Positions 7,763 through 11,236 of a stretch of DNA of 11,236 nucleotides are shown here, piece by piece. The notes under the pieces were generated by a model. It was not told where the DNA came from. It did no database searches and worked only from the letters and a program-made list of their open reading frames with translations. Origin of the DNA: an uncultured Collinsella sp. (lineage in GTDB: Bacteria > Actinomycetota > Coriobacteriia > Coriobacteriales > Coriobacteriaceae); contig USHA01000073.1 of NCBI GenBank assembly GCA_900554325.1, forward strand, positions 1-11,236, given 5' to 3'. A program made the position numbers and the translations under genes. The stretch's first letter is position 1. Every line of letters starts with the position of its first letter.

Positions 7763-8135
7763 TTTACTCCCTTTCACCTGCGATTTCGCGTTTTACTCCC
7801 CGTATTTCAAGACGACAAGGCACGGGGCGGTATTCGGAGGAACGGGAGTAAAGATTTATCCCGAATGAGTAGACGCGCGATTTTTGTCCCCGAGAACGAA
7901 ACGAGGCCGTTTCGGGGCCCGTGAAACTCAAATCGAACTCAACGGGCGTTTTTACGGTCTCCGTACGGCGTTTCCCCAGGTGGTTAATGGGGAGTAAAGA
8001 ATCTCGCCGCCTCAATGAAAACGGGAGTAATCAGGGGAAATGCCGCAGTGTACTGCCGTGTGCCGCCATGTAAGCCACCGCGTCATTTACTCCCCATTTA
8101 CGCTTGAAATGCCTTTGCATGCAATGGGGAGTAAA
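7763..8135. repeat. Seven dispersed copies of a GGGAGTAAA motif
   Basis: The 617-base gap 7606-8222 has no supportable gene. After the guaA terminator it holds seven copies of TTTACTCCC(C)/(G)GGGAGTAAA: 7763-7771, 7792-7801 and 8086-8095 as TTTACTCCC(C), and 7844-7852, 7989-7998, 8023-8030 (final A changed) and 8126-8135 as (G)GGGAGTAAA. Flanks fall into two types: three copies extend as AATGGGGAGTAAA (7986-7998, 8086-8098 reversed, 8123-8135), while copies at 7844 and 8023 have AACGGGAGTAA. The last two form a 13-bp inverted repeat with a 24-base loop. Irregular spacing and mixed orientation rule out a CRISPR array. Regulator-binding cluster or repetitive intergenic element are both possible. 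Confidence 0.8.
7897..7914. other. Perfect short hairpin in the repeat region
   Basis: CGAAACG (7897-7903) and CGTTTCG (7908-7914) form a 7-bp stem with loop AGGC. Additional CCCCGA/TCGGGG arms lie just outside on the left and overlapping on the right. No T-run follows on the plus strand. On the minus strand a run of T complementary bases is absent too, so it is not a clear terminator. Confidence 0.45.
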
Positions 8136-8222
8136 AACTCAGCTTACGCAGGAGCGAGCGGAGCTCACCGCCTAGCCTGGCGTCCTGATTCGGTTGCGTT
8201 GATTGCGAAATGCGGGGAGCCG

Positions 8223-8516
8223 TTACAGCAAGGCTTTCCAGTCCTCGTACTCGTCGGCGTCGATCTCGCCGTTCTCGAGCCGTGCGCGCTTCTCTGCCCA
8301 CAACTCGATCGCCATCGCGGCTTTGGGCGCGTGCGGCGCCTTGGGGTTCAGGGAGAGGCCCGAACCGTCGGCTGAGGGAACTATGCCGAAGGAGTCTTCG
8401 AGCCGCACGAGCAGCGACATGAGGTCGCCTGCGGTCTCGACGCCGTAATCCTTGAGGGCGTTGACGGACACGCCGAGCGCTGCGGCGATGGACTCGAGCA
8501 GCTCGGGCTTGTCCAT
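8223..8516 (-). pseudogene. C-terminal fragment of an XRE-type regulator
   Basis: Residues from the ATG at 8516 (97 aa; a TTG at 8522 would add two) read DKPELLESIAAALGVS, NALKDYG, a Leu-rich RLEDSFGIVP helix, NPKAPHAPKAA and a terminal EIDADEYEDWKALL. This is the arrangement seen after the DNA-binding helices in a family of longer XRE regulators from Actinomycetota and Bacillota (recalled, not searched). The helix-turn-helix itself, which should come first, is missing. A stop codon lies two codons upstream of the TTG (8526-8528), and the DNA beyond is a recombinase gene on the other strand. AGGA sits 7 bases before the ATG, so the piece might still be translated. Codon use is like the chromosome. 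It is read here as a gene cut at the element junction. Confidence 0.6.
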
Positions 8517-8517
8517 C

Positions 8518-8925
8518 AGCAAATCCTATCAGCGGCTCAAGGGCAAGGACGTGATTACCACTCCTAAGACGAAAAAGAGCAACCGTGTCATTAAGATGCC
8601 CAAATTCCTCTGTGGAGAGATGGAGGACTACTTAAAGATGTTTTACAGCACCGGGGCAAATGAACGGATTTTCCCTGTCAGCAAGCACTATCTCCACCAT
8701 GAAATGGACAGAGGTGCGAAAGCGGCGGGAGTGAAGCGGATCAGAATTCACGACCTCCGACATTCACACATTTCCCTGCTGATTGATATGGGCTTCACCG
8801 CCCTGGCAATCGCTGACCGGGTGGGGCATGAGAGTATCGATATCACCTACCGCTACGCCCATCTGTTTCCTACAAGGCAGACGGAGATGGCGGACAAACT
8901 GGACTTTGAAAGGATGGGAACGTAA
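8518..8925 (+). pseudogene. Tyrosine recombinase (integrase), C-terminal half only
   Basis: From SKSYQRLKGKD onward (about 135 residues) this is the catalytic domain of a phage/ICE-type tyrosine integrase. Visible are the beta-hairpin region TPKTKKSNR, the HxLRH box IHDLRHSH (HDLRH at 8749-8763), VGHESIDITYRYAH with the nucleophilic Tyr codon at about 8854, and the usual tail EMADKLD. The N-terminal arm and core-binding domains and the first catalytic Arg (box I) are absent. The open frame continues upstream to 8452, but that stretch is antisense to the XRE fragment and unlike integrases. It should therefore be inactive. Closest recalled relatives are integrases of gut Bacillota elements. The mobC gene starts 2 bases after its stop. 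Confidence 0.85.
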
Positions 8926-8927
8926 CC

Positions 8928-9248
8928 ATGTCACTGAAAAACCGAGACAACAAAAATCGCTGGAGGAACAAGACCGTGGCCTTCCGGGTGTCCCCGGAGG
9001 AAGATGAACAGATCGAGGCCGCTGTGCGGCTCTCCGGCCTGACAAAGCAGGACTACATCACAAGACGCCTCCTGTGCCGGGACGTAGTGGTACAGGGTAA
9101 TCCCAAGGTCTACAAAGCCCTGCGTGACCAGCTTGCCGCCGTTCTGGACGAACTGCGGCGGGCCGAGGACGGGGCTGGCGTGGACGATGAACTGCTGGAC
9201 ACCATTCAGATGATCGCCGCTATCATGGGCGGCATGAAGGAGGATTGA
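8928..9248 (+). CDS. mobC: MobC-like relaxosome accessory protein
   Basis: A 106-residue protein with a basic N-terminus (NRDNKNRWRNKT) and a ribbon-helix-helix-like segment, VAFRVSPEEDEQIEAAVRLSGLTKQDYITRRL (about 17-48), followed by a helical, acidic C-terminal half. This is the pattern of mobilization proteins in Bacillota elements that bind near oriT and help the relaxase (family recalled from pattern). It starts 2 bases after the integrase stop, with AAGGATGGG upstream, and is followed after 7 bases by the ATPase gene, so the three form one transcription unit. A transcriptional repressor role is possible, since ribbon-helix-helix proteins often do both. Confidence 0.75.
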   Translation: MSLKNRDNKNRWRNKTVAFRVSPEEDEQIEAAVRLSGLTKQDYITRRLLCRDVVVQGNPKVYKALRDQLAAVLDELRRAEDGAGVDDELLDTIQMIAAIMGGMKED

Positions 9249-9255
9249 TAGATTG

Positions 9256-10410
9256 ATGGATTCCAGAGAAACGAAAAGGACTGTCCCGGTTCCGTCTGTT
9301 GGCGCAGACGGGGAACAGCCCATTTCACAAACACCTACCGCAAGTATAACAGAGGAAACGACAGAAAACAATCCCCCTGAAAAAAATTATGCGGAACTGC
9401 TGCGGAAAATGCAGCGCATGAACGACCCGGCGTATCTCCCCACGATTTCCATGAACGAGTTGTACGAGAACGTCTATCAGAGCAGACCGCCCGTCATTGA
9501 CGGTCTGCTCTATCCGGGGACGTACCTCTTTGCGGGAGCGCCCAAGGTAGGCAAGTCGTTTCTGATGGCCCAGCTTGCCTACCACGTCAGCATGGGCCTC
9601 CCCCTGTGGGACTATCCCGTTCACAAGGGGACTGTCCTCTATCTGGCGCTGGAGGACGATCACCGTCGCTTGCAGGAGCGGCTTTACCGGATGTTCGGCA
9701 TGGACGGCACCAACGACCTCCTCTTTTCCATCTGCGCAAAGCAGGTCGGCAACGGGCTGGAGGAACAGCTAAAGCGATTCGTGCAGGAACACCCAGACAC
9801 CAAACTGATTATCATTGACACCCTTCAGAAGATTCGGGAGGCTGGCGGGGATAAGTACAGCTACGCCAACGATTATGAGGTGGTAGGAAAGCTGAAACGC
9901 CTTGCTGACGCTTGCGGCGTCTGCCTCCTACTGGTACATCACACTCGGAAGCAGCAGGCCGACGACAAGTTTGATATGATCTCCGGCACCAACGGCCTGT
10001 CGGGGGCAGCAGACGGGGCCTTTCTTCTTCAGAAGGAGAAGCGGACGGACGGCACCGCCACCTTGGATGTGGTAGGACGTGACCAGCAAGACCAGCGGCT
10101 CTATCTCATTAAGGACAAGGAACACCTGACATGGACACTGGAGCGGATGGAAACGGAGTTGTGGGTAGAACCCCCCGACCCGGTGCTGGAGGCCGTAGCC
10201 GCCTTTATCACGGCGGAGAGGCCGTCCTGGGGCGGTACGGCCACGGAGTTGGCGGCAGCCCTGCAAGTGGATATGAAGCCCAATGCCCTGGCGATGCGGC
10301 TGAACGTCCGGGCCGGGAAACTGGCAACGGACTATCATATCCGCTATGAGAACACCCGCACCCACGCCGGGAGAAGTATCAGCCTGACCCTGGATCCTCC
10401 CCAAGCGTGA
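9256..10410 (+). CDS. RepA-like AAA/RecA-fold ATPase of mobile element
   Basis: A 384-residue protein with a single RecA-like ATPase domain. Walker A is GAPKVGKS (94-101), a conserved acidic pair ALEDD is at 131-135, Walker B is LIIIDTLQ (184-191), and VHHTRK at 227-232 is the sensor region seen in hexameric RepA/DnaB-like helicases. The N-terminal 45 residues are polar and probably disordered. The C-terminal part (about 295-384) looks like a small winged-helix or DNA-binding region (ELAAALQVDMKPNALAMRLN). It is probably a helicase for element replication, fitting the iterons that begin inside its stop codon. AAGGAGG lies 12 bases from this ATG and 9 from an in-frame TTG at 9253, so translation may start at the TTG, adding one residue. 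A general AAA-ATPase role remains possible. Confidence 0.8.
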   Translation: MDSRETKRTVPVPSVGADGEQPISQTPTASITEETTENNPPEKNYAELLRKMQRMNDPAYLPTISMNELYENVYQSRPPVIDGLLYPGTYLFAGAPKVGKSFLMAQLAYHVSMGLPLWDYPVHKGTVLYLALEDDHRRLQERLYRMFGMDGTNDLLFSICAKQVGNGLEEQLKRFVQEHPDTKLIIIDTLQKIREAGGDKYSYANDYEVVGKLKRLADACGVCLLLVHHTRKQQADDKFDMISGTNGLSGAADGAFLLQKEKRTDGTATLDVVGRDQQDQRLYLIKDKEHLTWTLERMETELWVEPPDPVLEAVAAFITAERPSWGGTATELAAALQVDMKPNALAMRLNVRAGKLATDYHIRYENTRTHAGRSISLTLDPPQA

Positions 10411-10491
10411 CGACCGTGACGGCTGTGACGGCTTTTTTGAGAGCGGGGGCGGTGTCCAAAACATCGTCACGGTCGTCACGGCTGTCACGGG
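10406..10491. repeat. Two inverted arrays of three 9-bp iterons
   Basis: Left array: CGTGACGAC, CGTGACGGC, TGTGACGGC at 10406-10432 without gaps, followed by TTTTTT. Right array: CGTCACGGT, CGTCACGGC, TGTCACGGG at 10465-10491, the same unit reversed. A 32-base spacer separates them. The stop codon of the ATPase gene lies inside the first unit. The arms could fold into a long imperfect hairpin; the T-run follows the left arm only, so this is not a normal terminator. The layout suggests an origin bound by a Rep protein or a binding region for MobC. Confidence 0.8.
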
Positions 10492-10506
10492 GAGCGGGGT
10501 CAAATG

Positions 10507-10566
10507 TCAAGGGGGCATACCTGTGGGTGGAGATTGCCGCAAGGCAATACAACCCGAACCCCTTGA
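10507..10566. other. Nested hairpin with GCAA tetraloop
   Basis: The outer stem is TCAAGGGG (10507-10514) with CCCCTTGA (10559-10566). The inner stem is ATTGCC (10533-10538) with GGCAAT (10543-10548), closed by GCAA, a GNRA-type loop. Both stems are perfect. It could be an RNA control element or part of a single-strand origin; the sequence does not decide. Confidence 0.5.
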
Positions 10567-10592
10567 TATTTGGCCCACGGAGGACACTTGCC

Positions 10593-10625
10593 GGGTGGTG
10601 GAAAGGCTGTGCCTTTCCACCACCC
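10593..10625. other. Perfect 15-bp hairpin with 3-base loop
   Basis: GGGTGGTGGAAAGGC (10593-10607), loop TGT, then the exact reverse complement (10611-10625). No T-run follows on either strand, so simple termination is unlikely. It lies between the iterons and oriT and may be an origin or relaxosome structure. Confidence 0.7.
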
Positions 10626-10673
10626 AGCGGCGGCCACCGCAGTGGACGCAACTCCCCCTCGGAGAGCCCACGG

Positions 10674-10734
10674 CACTTTCGCACCAACGGGGCGAAAGTG
10701 TCATAGTGGGTTATTACACTTCCCGCAGGAAGTG
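10674..10734 (+). other. oriT of the MobV (pMV158) type
   Basis: Three overlapping inverted repeats surround a nick-like core. The first is CACTTTCGC (10674-10682) with GCGAAAGTG (10692-10700). The second is AAGTGT (10696-10701) with ACACTT (10716-10721). The third is CACTTCC (10717-10723) with GGAAGTG (10728-10734). The core TAGTGGGTTAT (10704-10714 region) matches the pMV158-family nick context TAGTGTG/TTAT, placing the nick at about 10710/10711 by analogy. Alternative pairing of shared arms is a known feature of that family. The site lies about 60 bases upstream of mobV, the usual position. Confidence 0.75.
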
Positions 10735-10796
10735 CCTTCCCCGAACCCCCGTCCATTTTCAACAACCAAACATCTGAAATGGGAGGATTTTTGCCT

Positions 10797-11236
10797 ATGG
10801 CGAGAGGCGACGGCATTGACCGCACCAACGCAAGAAATATGAGGCTGACCGCTGCTAAAATCGGCAACACCCAGCAGCACAACGAACGCGAGAAGGATTC
10901 CTATGTCAACCAGGACATTGTACCAGAGCGGACGTCGCTCAATGTCCATTTCAAGGTCCCATCCGCAGGGTATCAGGAGATGTTCTCCCAAATGGAGGCC
11001 GATGGTGTGATCTCCACCCGTGGCATTAAGGCGGACGCATTTCGATACGGTGAGTTGGTCTTTGATGTGAACTCCGCCTACTTCTACAATCACGGCGGCT
11101 ATGACTTCGCAAAACAATTTTACACCGACGCATACAAATCCGCAATCAAAATCGTAGGTGGAGAGCAGTATATTTTGTCGGCCTTGATTATCGACTTTAT
11201 CCGAACACCTCCCACATTCATCCGCACATGTGCGGA
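10797..11236 (+). CDS. mobV: MobV/Pre-type relaxase, N-terminal part (runs off the window)
   Basis: An open frame of 146 codons without a stop, starting at an ATG with GGGAGGA 9 bases upstream. Plasmid mobilization relaxases of the MobV family nick oriT and stay attached to the DNA end. Residues 28-31 (HNER) match the catalytic His motif of MobM (His22 in pMV158). RTSLNVHF, GVISTRGIKADA, ELVFDVNSAYF and GGEQYILSA follow the family in order. After ILSA (about 11183) the expected metal-binding block with H-x-D-E and HxHxH is not seen; instead IIDFIRTPPTFIRTCA follows. Either the gene is broken here or the end is a join or assembly error. The downstream two-thirds is outside the window. Confidence 0.85.
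   Translation, partial: MARGDGIDRTNARNMRLTAAKIGNTQQHNEREKDSYVNQDIVPERTSLNVHFKVPSAGYQEMFSQMEADGVISTRGIKADAFRYGELVFDVNSAYFYNHGGYDFAKQFYTDAYKSAIKIVGGEQYILSALIIDFIRTPPTFIRTCA
11221..11236. repeat. Perfect 16-bp palindrome at the window end
   Basis: TCCGCACA is followed directly by TGTGCGGA, the last base of the window. It lies in the part of the mobV frame that no longer resembles the family. It may be a real recombination or IS-related site, or a fold-back artefact at an assembly end. Confidence 0.6.

Larger units (their letters stand above)
8518..11236 (+). mobile_element. Partial mobilizable element (integrase remnant, mobC, rep-like ATPase, oriT, mobV)
   Basis: A run of same-strand genes typical of Bacillota integrative mobilizable elements: integrase C-terminus, MobC, RepA-like ATPase, iterons, oriT and MobV relaxase. 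It differs visibly from the left part in codon use, with fewer GC-ending codons. The left limit is set by the point where the XRE fragment and integrase meet (8517-8522). No flanking direct repeats or complete att sites can be seen. The right limit is beyond the window or at about 11183. No coupling protein or type IV secretion gene is present, so it would rely on a helper for transfer. Confidence 0.8.

Noticed and set aside
7763..8135. CRISPR array
   Set aside because: The repeats are only 9-13 bases, lie in both orientations and are irregularly spaced.
7606..8222. guaA 3' end as the integration site of the element
   Set aside because: guaA is a known integration hotspot, but here its 3' end is intact with its own terminator, and the element starts about 900 bases further on, inside another gene.
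8040..8375. Plus-strand 111-codon frame
   Set aside because: It crosses two copies of the repeat motif and runs antisense into the XRE fragment; it has no ribosome-binding site or recognisable domain.
10379..10882. Open frames over the iterons and oriT on both strands
   Set aside because: Their residues (Val-Thr repeats, His/Pro-rich stretches) come from the iterons and hairpins; they overlap the mobV start and lack start signals.

Overview
The window joins two unlike parts. Positions 1 to about 8515 are GC-rich chromosomal DNA. From about 8518 to the end (11236) lies part of a mobilizable element with a different sequence character. The left part fits a high-GC Actinomycetota genome. The combination of a multi-cluster ferredoxin, a cytoplasmic asparaginase and GC-rich codon use recalls Coriobacteriia such as Collinsella; this is judged from memory of protein families, not from a search. 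The element's proteins resemble those of conjugative and mobilizable elements of gut Bacillota, so transfer across phyla is likely.

Layout of the chromosomal part. A D-2-hydroxyacid dehydrogenase (minus, 59-1015) is divergent from a four-cluster 4Fe-4S protein (plus, 1170-2423). The GTPase/ATPase gene ychF (2538-3614) follows, with a small DUF1648 membrane protein 12 bases behind it (3627-4010). A small divergent pair comes next: a degenerate HAD-like protein (minus, 4020-4409) and an XRE regulator (plus, 4486-4704), separated by 76 bases holding a perfect 26-bp palindrome. An L-asparaginase (minus, 4726-5739) has a likely promoter overlapped by an inverted repeat with a core similar to that palindrome. 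guaA (GMP synthetase, plus, 6007-7605) ends with a strong intrinsic terminator near 7721-7753. Positions 1-58 hold no gene I can support.

The gene-free stretch 7606-8222 is unusual: beyond the guaA terminator it carries seven copies, in both orientations, of a motif centred on GGGAGTAAA. It ends at the C-terminal half of an XRE-type regulator (minus, 8223-8516). That half abuts directly the C-terminal half of a tyrosine recombinase (plus, 8518-8925), so both genes lack their 5' halves at the same point. Deletion, rearrangement or an assembly chimera could explain this.

The element then carries a MobC-like relaxosome protein (8928-9248), a RepA-like AAA/RecA-fold ATPase (9256-10410) and a 386-base non-coding control region. 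That region contains two inverted arrays of three 9-bp iterons, nested hairpins, a perfect 15-bp hairpin and a MobV-type oriT with probable nick site at about 10710/10711. It is followed by the start of a MobV/Pre relaxase (10797 to the end). MobC and MobV would process oriT, and the ATPase plus iterons look like a replication module. The relaxase reading frame stops resembling its family after about 11183, and the window ends exactly on a 16-bp perfect palindrome.
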